In this document: positions 52,094 to 61,330 of the stretch, piece by piece
Layout: every line of letters begins with the position of its first letter
Position numbering within the stretch: the stretch's first letter is position 1
Assembly (NCBI RefSeq): GCF_000473325.1
Contig: NZ_KI421513.1
Span: 2,055,217-2,119,216, forward strand
Direction: 5' to 3'
Length of the DNA stretch: 64,000 bases
From: Leisingera caerulea DSM 24564
Lineage (GTDB): Bacteria; Pseudomonadota; Alphaproteobacteria; Rhodobacterales; Rhodobacteraceae
The notes under the pieces: model-generated
The model's input: the letters and a program-made list of their open reading frames with translations, nothing else
What the model was told of the DNA's origin: nothing
Database searches by the model: none
Made by a program: the position numbers and the translations under genes

Positions 52094-53389
52094 GTGAACA
52101 TCAGACAACAGGCAATCATTCCCGCGATGCTGGATCTGCATTCTCTCACACACGACGCCGCGGGCGCTTTCGGGTTCTGGTATGATGATACCGCGCCCGG
52201 ATGGCTGCACCCGGTGATGCATCTGGTTCTGGTGCTGGCGCCCGCGCTGCTTGTGCTGACCCTGGCAGGTCAGGCCGCCTGGCTGCTGCGCCAGCGTTTT
52301 CTGCGGCGGGCGGCACCGTTTACGCCACCCCAGTTACCGGCAGGCGGTCTGGAGCCGGGACTGCCACGCCATATCCTGCGCACGACCGGTAAGCAGCAGA
52401 CGGTCCTAGTTCTGCTCAGCCTCAGCGCGATGCCGATCCTTTACCTGACCCTGGAATTGCCAAAGCAGATCGTGAACCGGGTCTTCGAAAGCGGAGACGC
52501 CGCGATTCCGGTCCTGAGCTTCGAGGTCTCGCAGGTCTCGCTGCTGTTTCTGCTCTGCGGCGGCTATCTGGTCGCGATTTCGCTCAACGGGCTCAACAAA
52601 TACTGGCTGAACATCCGCAAGGGCCGGGTGGCTGAAAGCTTCGTGCGCCGGCTGCGGCTTGCTGTCTACCGCCAGTGGAGGCAGGATCAGCCCGCGCAGC
52701 GCCAGCCTGCCATCATGCCGGTTCTTGGACCCGAGGTTGAACCTGTCGGCGGCTTTGCCTCTGAACTGCTGACCGTCCCGCTGCTGCAGGGCGGGACGCT
52801 GGCGACGATCCTTCTGTTCATGTTTGTGCAGGACCCGATCCTTGCGGCGGCCGCCCTGACGGTGCTTCCGCTGCAGCTGATCATCGTGCCGCAGCTGCAG
52901 CGGCGGGTGAATGCGGTGTCCCGCAAACGGATCCGCGAGATGCGCCTGCTGGGTGAGAATCTGGACCGGGACATGCGGGCTTCGGGGCAGGGCGCGCTGC
53001 CGGTTGCGCGCAGTTTCCGGCAGCTGCAGGACCTGCGGCTGCAAATCCACCGGCTGAAGTTCCTGGCCAAGGCGATCAACAACTTCCTGACCGCCCTGAC
53101 CCCGTTCCTGTTCTACTCCTTGGGCGGCTATTTCGTGCTGCAGGAGCGGGTTTCGCTGGGCGCGCTTGTGGCGATGCTGTCGGCACACAAGGAGTTTTCT
53201 TCGCCGCTAAAGGATCTTTTCCGTTTCTATCAGCAAAGCGAGGATGTGCGGATCCGCTACCAAGAGATCCGCGCCTTCGCATCCGGCTCCCGCGGGGAGC
53301 CCGGACCGGCGGAGGCCAGCCAGCATCAGTATGGCCCGAACCCGGCTCACGGCAATTCATTCACCTATGAAAGAAAGAGACCCTCATGA
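52094..53389 (+). CDS. ABC-exporter-like membrane domain without an ATPase domain
   Basis: 431 residues from GTG 52094; ATG 52127 is an alternative. Membrane segments are visible at the N-terminus (VMHLVLVLAPALLVLTLAGQ), mid-protein (VSLLFLLCGGYLVAIS) and C-terminus (FLFYSLGGYFVLQERVSLGA). The last part (SLGALVAMLSAHKEFSSPLK, FYQQSEDVRIRYQEIR) is very close to type-1 ABC exporter membrane domains. No Walker A, signature or Walker B is present. It overlaps the cytochrome c gene by 4 bases. A regulatory or partner function is possible. Confidence 0.75.
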   Translation: MNIRQQAIIPAMLDLHSLTHDAAGAFGFWYDDTAPGWLHPVMHLVLVLAPALLVLTLAGQAAWLLRQRFLRRAAPFTPPQLPAGGLEPGLPRHILRTTGKQQTVLVLLSLSAMPILYLTLELPKQIVNRVFESGDAAIPVLSFEVSQVSLLFLLCGGYLVAISLNGLNKYWLNIRKGRVAESFVRRLRLAVYRQWRQDQPAQRQPAIMPVLGPEVEPVGGFASELLTVPLLQGGTLATILLFMFVQDPILAAAALTVLPLQLIIVPQLQRRVNAVSRKRIREMRLLGENLDRDMRASGQGALPVARSFRQLQDLRLQIHRLKFLAKAINNFLTALTPFLFYSLGGYFVLQERVSLGALVAMLSAHKEFSSPLKDLFRFYQQSEDVRIRYQEIRAFASGSRGEPGPAEASQHQYGPNPAHGNSFTYERKRPS

Positions 53390-53826
53390 ATAAGATTCTC
53401 GCCATCCTCGCGGCCGCAGCCGTGGCAGCGGCGGCGGCCTATTTCGTCTACAGCAGCGCCGGCGGCAACGATGCAACTGCGCAGCGCGCCGTTCCGGAGC
53501 CCGGCGCCCCGCTCGCCGAGGTTCAGCTGCCGCCGGACCTGAGTGAGGCCGCAAAGATCGGCAAGCGCGCCTTTGACGCGGTCTGCGCCGACTGCCACGG
53601 TGACAATGCCGCGGGCCGCAACGGCATGGGGCCGCCGCTGGTCCACAAGATCTATGAACCTTCGCACCATGGCGACGCCGCCTTCTTGCTCGCAGTCCGC
53701 AACGGCGTGCGCGCGCATCACTGGGATTTCGGAAGCATGCCTGCTCAGCAGGGGCTGACCGATGGCGACGTCAAAGGCATCACCCAGTACGTGCGGGAGC
53801 TGCAGCGTGCCAACGGCATAAATTAA
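53386..53826 (+). CDS. Membrane-anchored cytochrome c
   Basis: 146 residues. An N-terminal anchor (MNKILAILAAAAVAAAAAYF) is followed by a class I cytochrome c domain with C67-A-D-C70-H71 and a likely axial Met in GSMPAQQGLTD. It overlaps the ABC-like gene by 4 bases, so co-translated. It could donate electrons to periplasmic copper oxidation. It faces the converging MFS gene. Confidence 0.9.
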   Translation: MNKILAILAAAAVAAAAAYFVYSSAGGNDATAQRAVPEPGAPLAEVQLPPDLSEAAKIGKRAFDAVCADCHGDNAAGRNGMGPPLVHKIYEPSHHGDAAFLLAVRNGVRAHHWDFGSMPAQQGLTDGDVKGITQYVRELQRANGIN

Positions 53827-53866
53827 TTCGCCGGATGGCCAGGTCAGAGGCAATGTGGATGTGGGA

Positions 53867-55150
53867 TCAAGGTGCGGCCTCCCCGGCCAGCCGGTCAAGT
53901 TGTTTAAGCACCGCAAACTGCGCAAGAGCGGCGGTGATGGCCGCCGCAAAAACCGCGGGCGTGGCGATCAGGCTGGCGAGGATGGCGCCCAGCAGGGGTG
54001 AGAGGGCGGCAGGTGCAGCGAAGGTGTTGAACCACGCTGAATAGGCGGGACGCCGGTCATCGGGCGAGATTTCCATGAGAAAGCTCAGGTAGCTGATGGT
54101 CACGCCATTCATCATTGCGCCGATGACAAGATAAAGCGCCGCAAAGCCCAAAATTCCCGCTCCGGCGGCGAGCAGGGCAAGCATGAGGGCGGGCGCCATG
54201 AGGCGGAGGAACGTCACGCACCACAATAATGGCAGTTTGCCCATGCCGTCGCCGATGCGGCCCCAAAGCGGGTTCGAGACCAGTGCTCCTGCGGTCTGCG
54301 CGGCCAGGAGCGTGCCAACCCCGGCCAGCCCGATCCCGCTTTCACGTGCAGCTACGATGTAGAAGGGCAGCGCCATCAGCGTGGCGGAGCCAAGCCAGTG
54401 AAAGATCAGAAACAGGCGGAACGCGCGGTTCTGCCGGAAGGTGACCAGCCCCTCGCGCAGAAAGTCAGCCGCTCCCGCGCTCCGGACGGCGGGACGCCTG
54501 CCGGGCGATGAAGGCGGCTCTCCGGCCGAGACAAACAGTGCTGAGGATAGGAACATCAGCGCCGAACCCAGCGCAAACATGAACGCATAGGCCTGCAACG
54601 GGGGCATCACTTCGAGGGCCAGACGCAGCGCCCCCGCGGCGGCGATGGCGAGCAGCCCGCCACCGAAAAACCGCCACGCCAGCATCCGGCTGCGGCGGTT
54701 GGAGGGGATCGCACGCCCTACGATATCGTTGTACGGAACCGCAACGACGCCGCTGACAAAAGCATAGGCCGTCCAGAGCGCAAGAAAGCCAGCGGCGAGC
54801 GGCTCCGGCGGCCAGTCAACTTGCGGCCAATCCGCTCCACGCCAGAGCAGAAGCGCGATGGCTCCGGCTGCTGCAGCCCGGCCAAAAGCACCAAAAACAT
54901 AGAACGGCATCCTGCGCTTGGCGCGTTCGGCGAGGTATCCCACCGGCAGCTGCGGCAGAAGCCATCCCAGCCGCAGCACGGCGCTGGCATAGCCGACGGC
55001 CAGCGCGCTGCCTGTCAGCATGTGGGTCAGGCTGGCTACAACTGTTGCGCTGTCCACTGCCGCGGATCCGCCCTGAAAAGCCGCGCCCGCACCGGCAATC
55101 CGCCAGAACCCCCGCCGGCGTACGGCTTCTTGCGCTTCATGGCCCGGCAT
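53867..55150 (-). CDS. MFS transporter
   Basis: 427 residues with about 12 membrane segments. The loop after TM2 (YLAERAKRRMPFYVFGAFGR) corresponds to the MFS motif A region, and a long central cytoplasmic loop separates two six-helix halves. The start at 55150 overlaps the flippase-like gene's end by 14 bases. It is the second gene of a leftward MerR-controlled pair. Substrate is unknown. Confidence 0.85.
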   Translation of the reverse strand: MPGHEAQEAVRRRGFWRIAGAGAAFQGGSAAVDSATVVASLTHMLTGSALAVGYASAVLRLGWLLPQLPVGYLAERAKRRMPFYVFGAFGRAAAAGAIALLLWRGADWPQVDWPPEPLAAGFLALWTAYAFVSGVVAVPYNDIVGRAIPSNRRSRMLAWRFFGGGLLAIAAAGALRLALEVMPPLQAYAFMFALGSALMFLSSALFVSAGEPPSSPGRRPAVRSAGAADFLREGLVTFRQNRAFRLFLIFHWLGSATLMALPFYIVAARESGIGLAGVGTLLAAQTAGALVSNPLWGRIGDGMGKLPLLWCVTFLRLMAPALMLALLAAGAGILGFAALYLVIGAMMNGVTISYLSFLMEISPDDRRPAYSAWFNTFAAPAALSPLLGAILASLIATPAVFAAAITAALAQFAVLKQLDRLAGEAAP

Positions 55151-56165
55151 TGCCTGTCTCCGCCTTTACACGGGCATGGCGGATGTCGAGACCCGATTGC
55201 CAAAGCACAACAAGCCCGATGCCGACCACAAGAATAATCGTGAGGATATAGCTGAAAAGGATCATCAGAAGCGCAGGCTCGTCAGCAACCCCAAGCGCCT
55301 TGAGCGCAAAGCCCGCACCGAACACAAAGCCCGCCGGGATCCGCACGAACCGCCCGAGGACCATGGCAAAGCCTGAGAATACCATCAGAAAGAGGTAGTC
55401 CCAGGGCCTCAGGAGCACTCCCACCGCAAGTCCCGCCCAAAGGAAATGCGTCGCCGCCACCAGCTTGCCCGCGACGGCCGCGATGATAGCCGCGATGCGC
55501 CGCGCGCGCGCCCTTGGCCAGACGATGCCCGCGCCTAGCGATGCCCGCAGCCCCGGACCGCTCGCGCCCATGCGTTCGGTGATCCAGTCGAAGAGACGGC
55601 AGATCAGCGGTTCCTCGCGGTTGAAGAGGTCACGGAAACGAAAGAGCACCCAGAGCAGCCCGCCGAAGAGCAGCAGATTCAAGGCACCCGCAACGCTAAG
55701 ACCGAGGCGCAGATCCCCCTCAATCTGCGGAATGCGCCCTGCGGCAGCCACCGCTCCGGCAAAAAGCGCGAACACGACTCCGTCGAGAAACCTGGCGATG
55801 ACTGCTGTCGAAAGCACCGTGGCCATTTTTAACCCGTGCAGGCGCGCGACCAGCCAGGCCCGCACCAGCGGGCTGACGCCCAGCGGTACAAGCACGTTCA
55901 CGCCGTACCCAGCGAGCAGCGCACCTGTCAGTGGCAACGAACCGACCGGTTTCACATCAAAGAGGATTTGCCGCCACTTCCAGCCGCTTAATACCTGTTC
56001 AAGCAGGATCGTGGCCGCCAGCACAGATAGCCAAACCGGGTTGGCCTGGCGCAGCCCGTCAAGGAAGCGTGCGAAGTCAAGGCTCCCGTACAGCCGGAAG
56101 ATCAGCCAGAGCGCCAGTGCTGCACCCAAGACAGGAAGAAGCCAGCGTTTGATGAAAGGTCCCAT
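55137..56165 (-). CDS. Lysylphosphatidylglycerol-synthase-like (UPF0104) membrane protein
   Basis: 342 residues from ATG 56165. The longer frame begins inside the MerR operator and upstream of the transcription start, so it is rejected. Seven or eight helices are visible; the pattern GYGVNVLVPLGVSPLVRAWL and ARFLDGVVFALFAG is typical of the membrane part of MprF/UPF0104 proteins. There is no C-terminal aminoacyltransferase domain. It is followed by an MFS gene and headed by a MerR-type promoter. Confidence 0.85.
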   Translation of the reverse strand: MGPFIKRWLLPVLGAALALWLIFRLYGSLDFARFLDGLRQANPVWLSVLAATILLEQVLSGWKWRQILFDVKPVGSLPLTGALLAGYGVNVLVPLGVSPLVRAWLVARLHGLKMATVLSTAVIARFLDGVVFALFAGAVAAAGRIPQIEGDLRLGLSVAGALNLLLFGGLLWVLFRFRDLFNREEPLICRLFDWITERMGASGPGLRASLGAGIVWPRARARRIAAIIAAVAGKLVAATHFLWAGLAVGVLLRPWDYLFLMVFSGFAMVLGRFVRIPAGFVFGAGFALKALGVADEPALLMILFSYILTIILVVGIGLVVLWQSGLDIRHARVKAETGNAGP

Positions 56166-56186
56166 GCAAATCCCGCTTGCCGGATA

Positions 56187-56217
56187 TGCTACCCTCTGTA
56201 TCATGGTACGGAGTCAA
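56187..56217 (-). promoter_or_regulatory. MerR-type promoter/operator of the flippase-like/MFS pair
   Basis: Read leftward, TTGACT (56217-56212) and GTAGCA (56192-56187) are separated by 19 bp. The dyad CTCCGTA/TACAGAG (56194-56213) lies between them. It resembles the mer-type box in its -35 region (TTGACTCCGTAC). The divergent MerR gene starts at 56243. Confidence 0.82.
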
Positions 56218-56242
56218 TGGTTGATCCTGAGAGGAGGCTGCC

Positions 56243-56668
56243 ATGGCAACTCTGACGATTGGAAAAGCCGCTCGTTCGGCGGGGATCGGAGTGGAAACTA
56301 TCCGTTTCTATGAGCGCAAGGGGTTGATCCGCCAGCCGCCGCGGCCAACCGCTGGCGGTCCGCGGGACTATGGCGGCGGAACGCTGCAGCGGCTCAGGTT
56401 CATTGCGGGGGCCAAGCGGCTCGGCTTTTCGCTGGCAGAGACCGCCGGCCTGCTCGCGCTTCTGGAAGCGCCCGGCGCGAGCTGTAAGGACGTGCAGGCG
56501 CAGGCAAAAGCCAAGCGCGGCGAAGTTCAGGCCAAAATCGAAGGTTTAATCCGCATCCGGGATTCGCTTGACCGCCTCCTTGGTGCTTGCCCTGGAAAGG
56601 GAAGTCTTGCGGACTGCGCGATCCTCGAGGCGATTGAGAGTGCTGAGAACTCAGGAGGCACTTCCTGA
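56243..56668 (+). CDS. MerR-family regulator with three metal-ligand cysteines
   Basis: 141 residues. The winged HTH (LTIGKAARSAGIGVETIRFY) leads to C81, C116 and C125, spaced as in MerR, PbrR and CadR. It is divergent from the flippase-like/MFS pair and separated from it by a MerR-type operator. Sequence does not fix the metal; mercury or lead/cadmium-type sensing are all possible. It is distinct from the mer operon's MerR (about a third identical by eye). Confidence 0.9.
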   Translation: MATLTIGKAARSAGIGVETIRFYERKGLIRQPPRPTAGGPRDYGGGTLQRLRFIAGAKRLGFSLAETAGLLALLEAPGASCKDVQAQAKAKRGEVQAKIEGLIRIRDSLDRLLGACPGKGSLADCAILEAIESAENSGGTS

Positions 56669-56885
56669 CAAGAGTACAAGTTGATGACGATGGTATGATA
56701 ACTGGCTGTCAGGGACGGAAGCAGCTTCGCTGCCGCAGCGGATGAGTGCTTTCGTCAATGCCGTTCTCTGCCCGCCCTTTCCTGAATATGTTGACGGATA
56801 ACCTAACTGGTAGAACAAAACGTTTTGAGGACTATGAGCGCCGCCCATCGGCTTCGTGCCGGAATGGGTGGCAATGCGCTGTGCA

Positions 56886-57569
56886 ATGAATACATACTTC
56901 AGCATCAATATGCCTGCCTGGAAATTTGTCCGCAACACATTGGTTGTCAGTTGTGCAGGCCTGTTTCCGCTACTGCTGCTCTATATCGCCCTCACGCCGG
57001 GCTTCGGGGCATTGCTTTTGGAAAGTGGGCCCGCGTTCAGCCGGTTTCTGCGGCAGGTCGTGACAAATGGTGTACCTGTTGTATTTGCCGTCAACTACGT
57101 GAGCTTCTTTCTTTTTGCCGTAAGTACCGCCAAGCAGCGTGAAGCAGCCATGCAGGCCCGTATCCTCCTGATCGACCTGCCTGCAAGGGTCGTCATTTTC
57201 GTCCTGTTGCATGGAGTAATATATTTCATTTCGGCTGACTGGTTCGGCTCGTTCGGAGGGGATCACTGGCAGGCGTTGCAGGTGGTTGGGCCCACACTTG
57301 TCCGGTCCGCCTTCTTTGAGAACATTTCCGGTGTTTACCTTTACGCGACGCTGGTCAGCGCCTTGCCCCTATACGCAACAGTGATCGACAGCAGTCTTGA
57401 AAGGTGCTCCAGGCGATGGGAATGGCTGCGCGGCTTGGTATGCAAGCTGCCGGGCAAGCTCGGGCCGATCCTGCTTGCGCTGGTTTTCTTCGCAATATTC
57501 ACGCTTGCTTTGACGGGTGCCGCAGCGGTGATCATGAATCTGCAATCGGTTTGGATCTGCAGCGGATGA
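56886..57569 (+). CDS. Hypothetical membrane protein
   Basis: 227 residues from ATG 56886; an in-frame start at 56856 is less likely. Five or six hydrophobic stretches are visible (VVSCAGLFPLLLLYIAL, VPVVFAVNYVSFFLFAV, ARVVIFVLLHGVIYFIS, LLALVFFAIFTLALTG). A charged C-terminal loop contains SSLERCSRRWEWLR. The family is not recognised. It follows the MerR gene on the same strand but with a 217-base gap. Confidence 0.6.
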   Translation: MNTYFSINMPAWKFVRNTLVVSCAGLFPLLLLYIALTPGFGALLLESGPAFSRFLRQVVTNGVPVVFAVNYVSFFLFAVSTAKQREAAMQARILLIDLPARVVIFVLLHGVIYFISADWFGSFGGDHWQALQVVGPTLVRSAFFENISGVYLYATLVSALPLYATVIDSSLERCSRRWEWLRGLVCKLPGKLGPILLALVFFAIFTLALTGAAAVIMNLQSVWICSG

Positions 57570-57722
57570 GACCCGTGGCGCTATGGCGGGCGGGGCGGGC
57601 CCGGGCGGTGGCGGGCAATACTGCAACGGCTGGCAGCGCCGCCGCAAATGTGAACGCCGCGCTTGATGAGTGACCCGCCCCGAGTTTGCCTGTGGCAGCG
57701 GATCAGCGGCGCGGCGTTCATG

Positions 57723-57771
57723 CCCCGAAACCGGAATTTCGGGGCTTCTGGCGCGGCTTCAATGCCGCGCC
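57723..57771. terminator. Two adjacent hairpins between converging units
   Basis: CCCCGAAA (57723-57730) / TTTCGGGG (57737-57744) and GGCGCGGC (57750-57757) / GCCGCGCC (57764-57771) are both perfect 8-bp stems with 6-base loops. The second sits three bases past the cusF stop. Together they are well placed to stop transcription from both sides. Confidence 0.7.
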
Positions 57772-57773
57772 GG

Positions 57774-58115
57774 TCAATTCGGCATGATGGCACCGATTGC
57801 GTACATTCCGTCAGCGCCCTTGAACAGCATAAGGGTGACTTTGTCGCCGGGTGCGACGTCTCCCATGATCTGCGCGCCGGCCTGCAGTGGCAGGTCCATC
57901 GTCATGCCGGGCCAGCCGATTTCGGGAATCGGGTCGTGGCTGACATTTGCGGAACCCTCGCTGATCGCGTTGAGGACGGCGGTGGCGTGTACTGCACCCT
58001 CGATCTGGCTCTCGCTCATGTGCATGCCGGAGTGATCCATGCCGTGGGTTGTTTGCGCGAAAGCACCGCTGGCGCAGAAGGCCAGGACAATGCTGGAGAA
58101 GGTGAGGTTCTTCAT
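57774..58115 (-). CDS. cusF: CusF-type periplasmic copper/silver chaperone
   Basis: 113 residues from ATG 58115 (GAGAGGAAAA upstream). A signal peptide (ending GAFAQ) is followed by a short Met/His linker (HGMDHSGMHM). The CusF fold carries the complete CusF ligand set: the His of NVSHDPIPEIGWPGMTMDL, Trp at +8, Met at +11 and Met at +13. It binds Cu(I)/Ag(I) and delivers it to the CusBA pump encoded upstream. It lies 35 bases after cusA. Confidence 0.93.
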   Translation of the reverse strand: MKNLTFSSIVLAFCASGAFAQTTHGMDHSGMHMSESQIEGAVHATAVLNAISEGSANVSHDPIPEIGWPGMTMDLPLQAGAQIMGDVAPGDKVTLMLFKGADGMYAIGAIMPN

Positions 58116-58150
58116 TGGTTTTCCTCTCATGGGTCAGAATTTGGTGCGTT

Positions 58151-61100
58151 TCATTCGGCCGGAACGGCCGCTTCGTCTGCTGCTGGAGGGGCGCTGATCT
58201 CACGATTGACGCGCCGCAAGGCCAACCGCTTCCAGATGACGAAGATTGCGGGGATGACGAAGAGCGTCAGCAGCGTCGCCGTGACCATGCCTCCGACCAT
58301 CGGCGCCGCAATGCGCTGCATGATTTCCGATCCGGTGCCGTGGCCGTACATGATCGGGATCAGGCCGGCGAAAATCGTCGCAACCGTCATCACCTTGGGA
58401 CGGACGCGCAGCAGTGCCCCTTCGAACACGGACTCCTCGATGTCGAATGGCGTCAGGCTTCGGTTTTCCGAGATCGCAAGTTTCTTCCTCTTTTCCCAAG
58501 CCAGGTTGAGATACAGGAGCATCACGATCGCAGTTTCGACGGCGACACCGGCCAGCGCAATGAAACCCACCAGCACGGCGACTGAAATGTCGAAGCTGAG
58601 GTACCACAGGAACCAGACCCCGCCTGCCAGAGCCACTGGCAGCGCGGCAAGGATGATGCCCACCTCGATCACGCGGTTGAATGCCAGGAACAGCATCAGC
58701 GTGATGAGCAGAAGTGTGGCAGGTGCCACCAGTGTCAACCGCTCTTGCATCCGCTGAATGTATTCGTACTGGCCCGACCAGGTGATAGAGTAACCTGGCG
58801 GGAGCGCTACCTCATCCGCGACGCGGGCGCGTGCCTCAGTCACGTAGCTGCCAAGGTCTCGGCCAGCGATGTCGATGAAGACGAAGCCGGTGCGCCGGGC
58901 GTTTTCGGACCGGATCATGCCCGGGCCGTCAACGATGCGGACCTCGGCAAGGGCACCAAGGGGGATGTGCGCCCCCGAGGGAGTCACAACCGGCAGACCC
59001 TGAAGGCGTTCAGGGCTGTTTCGCCATTCCTGCGGATAGCGCAGGTTGATCGGGAAGCGTTCGAGGCCCTCGACCGTTTCCGAGACCTGCATGCCCCCGA
59101 TCGCTGTCTGCACGACATCCTGAACGTCACGCACGCTCATCAGGTAACGCGCGGCGGCTTCGCGGTTGACATCGATTTCGATGAAACGCCCGCCCACGGG
59201 CCGTTCGGCATAGGCCGATGCCGTGCCCTCGATCCCGGTCACGGCACGTTCGATTTCAACCCCGATCCCTTCGATGACAGAGAGATCCGCACCCGATATC
59301 TTCACCCCCACAGGGGTCTTGATACCGGTCGCCAGCATGTCGATCCGGTTCTTGATCGGCTGAATCCAAACGTTTGTCACCCCCGGCACCTGAACCGTGC
59401 GGTCGAGTTCCTCGCGGATCCGTTCCATCGTCATTCCCGGCCGCCATTCGGACTCCGGCTTCAACTGGATTGTTGTCTCGATCATTGTCAGGGGCGCGGG
59501 ATCGGTCGCCGACTCGGCGCGGCCCAGCTTGCCGTGGACCGTCTTCACCTCGGGCACCGTTGCGATCAGCCGGTCTGTCTGCTGCAGGATCTCGCGCGCC
59601 TTGCCGATGGACACGCCCGGATACAGAGACGGCATATAGAGGAAGTCGCCCTCGTTGAGTTCCGGCATGAATTCGGTGCCTATCCGCTGAAGCGGCCACC
59701 ACATCGAGGCGACCAGCGCCACCGACAGCAGCGTTGTTGCCCAGGGCCAGGCAACCGCGGCGTCGAGAAACGGGCGATAGGCCCAGATCACCATGCGGTT
59801 AAGCGGGTTTTTGTGTTCCGGCATAATCCGCCCGCGCACGAAGTACCCCATCAGGACCGGAACCAGAGTAATCGACAGGATCGCCGCCGCGGCCATAGCG
59901 TAGGTCTTGGTAAAGGCCAGCGGTTTGAAAAGCCTGCCTTCCTGGCTTTCCAGCACGAAGACCGGGAGGAAGCTTACAGTGATGATCGCCAGAGAATAGA
60001 ACAGTGCAGGCCCCACTTCGGACGCGCATTCGCCGACGATTCGCCATCGGTTCTGATCGGTCAGCTTTTCCCGTTCCAGCCTGCGGTGCATTGCCTCGAT
60101 CATCACGATCGCTGCGTCCACCATGGCGCCGATGGCAATGGCTATGCCGCCCAGAGACATGATGTTGGCATTAACGCCCTGCAGTTTCATGACAATGAAG
60201 GCCGCGAAGATCCCGAGAGGCAGAGACAGCAGGATCACCAGCGCCGAGCGCAAGTGCAGCAGGAACGCCGCACAAACGAGCACGACGACGATGAACTCCT
60301 CGGTCAGCTTGTCCTGCAGGTTGTCAATAGCGCGCTCGATGACGCCAGCGCGGCTGTAGGTAGTCACCAACTCGACGCCTTCAGGCAGGTTCGGGCGGAT
60401 CTGCTCAATCCGCTCCTCGACGTTTTTGATCGTGGCAAGCGCGTTGCCGCCCCAGCGCAGGATCACGACGCCCCCCACGGCGTCGCCTTCTCCGCCGAAT
60501 TCGCCAACGCCGCGGCGAAGCTCTGGGCCAAAGCGGATATCGGCGACATCTCCAAGTGTGACTGCCGCGCCTCGCTCGTTCACCATTAGAGGTGCGCGAG
60601 CGAGATCCGCCAGTTCATCGACATAACCGGTCGAGCGCACCATGAACTCGGCTTCGCCCATTTCAATGACACTGCCGCCGGTTTCCCGGTTCGCTGCCTG
60701 AATGGCGCCCCGCAGTTGCGGAAGTGTGATGTCGTAGGCACGCAGCTTGTCCGGGTCGACCACGACTTGGTACTGACGGACCATACCGCCGATGGTGGCG
60801 ACTTCTGACACGCCATCGACGGTCTGCAGTTCGTACTTCAAAAACCAATCTTGCAAGGTCCGGAGCTGTGCCAGATCGTGGTTTCCGCTCCGGTCGATCA
60901 GTGCGTACTGGTAGATCCAGCCAACGCCGGTCGCGTCGGGGCCCAGCTGCGGAGACACTTCTTCAGGCAGGCGGGATGCGATTTGCCCGAGGTATTCCAG
61001 GACGCGGGTCCGCGCCCAGTAAAGGTCGGTGCCGTCCTCGAAGACAATGTAGACATAGCTGTCGCCGAAGAACGAGAAGCCGCGCACATCGCTAGCGCCA

Positions 61101-61330
61101 GGGACGGCAAGCATCGCGGTGGCAAGCGGGTAGGTGATCTGGTCCTCGACAACCTGCGGCGCTTGCCCAGGGTATGGGGTGCGGATGATCACTTGGACGT
61201 CCGAAAGGTCGGGGATGGCATCCACCGGGGTTTCGCGGATCGCCCATACCCCGGCAATTCCGATCATCACAGCAAGCGCAAGGATCATGAACCGGTTGAC
61301 CAGGGAAAGACGGATGATAGCGGGTATCAT
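58151..61330 (-). CDS. cusA: CusA/CzcA-type RND heavy-metal efflux pump
   Basis: 1059 residues. Twelve membrane segments and two large periplasmic loops are visible. The inner-membrane proton-relay block GAMVDAAIVMIEAMHRRLE (TM4) is of the CusA (monovalent-metal) type. Further family blocks include the N-terminal helix and TPVDAIPDLSDVQVIIRT. The start overlaps the CusB stop, so they are coupled. It exports Cu(I)/Ag(I) from the periplasm or inner membrane through a TolC-type channel; the channel gene is not in this operon. Confidence 0.95.
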   Translation of the reverse strand: MIPAIIRLSLVNRFMILALAVMIGIAGVWAIRETPVDAIPDLSDVQVIIRTPYPGQAPQVVEDQITYPLATAMLAVPGASDVRGFSFFGDSYVYIVFEDGTDLYWARTRVLEYLGQIASRLPEEVSPQLGPDATGVGWIYQYALIDRSGNHDLAQLRTLQDWFLKYELQTVDGVSEVATIGGMVRQYQVVVDPDKLRAYDITLPQLRGAIQAANRETGGSVIEMGEAEFMVRSTGYVDELADLARAPLMVNERGAAVTLGDVADIRFGPELRRGVGEFGGEGDAVGGVVILRWGGNALATIKNVEERIEQIRPNLPEGVELVTTYSRAGVIERAIDNLQDKLTEEFIVVVLVCAAFLLHLRSALVILLSLPLGIFAAFIVMKLQGVNANIMSLGGIAIAIGAMVDAAIVMIEAMHRRLEREKLTDQNRWRIVGECASEVGPALFYSLAIITVSFLPVFVLESQEGRLFKPLAFTKTYAMAAAAILSITLVPVLMGYFVRGRIMPEHKNPLNRMVIWAYRPFLDAAVAWPWATTLLSVALVASMWWPLQRIGTEFMPELNEGDFLYMPSLYPGVSIGKAREILQQTDRLIATVPEVKTVHGKLGRAESATDPAPLTMIETTIQLKPESEWRPGMTMERIREELDRTVQVPGVTNVWIQPIKNRIDMLATGIKTPVGVKISGADLSVIEGIGVEIERAVTGIEGTASAYAERPVGGRFIEIDVNREAAARYLMSVRDVQDVVQTAIGGMQVSETVEGLERFPINLRYPQEWRNSPERLQGLPVVTPSGAHIPLGALAEVRIVDGPGMIRSENARRTGFVFIDIAGRDLGSYVTEARARVADEVALPPGYSITWSGQYEYIQRMQERLTLVAPATLLLITLMLFLAFNRVIEVGIILAALPVALAGGVWFLWYLSFDISVAVLVGFIALAGVAVETAIVMLLYLNLAWEKRKKLAISENRSLTPFDIEESVFEGALLRVRPKVMTVATIFAGLIPIMYGHGTGSEIMQRIAAPMVGGMVTATLLTLFVIPAIFVIWKRLALRRVNREISAPPAADEAAVPAE

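Noticed and set aside
58745..60589. 614-codon open frame opposite cusA
   Set aside because: It is antisense to a full RND pump with complete family motifs; the composition (many His/Arg/Pro/Asp) is typical of the mirror frame of GC-rich genes.
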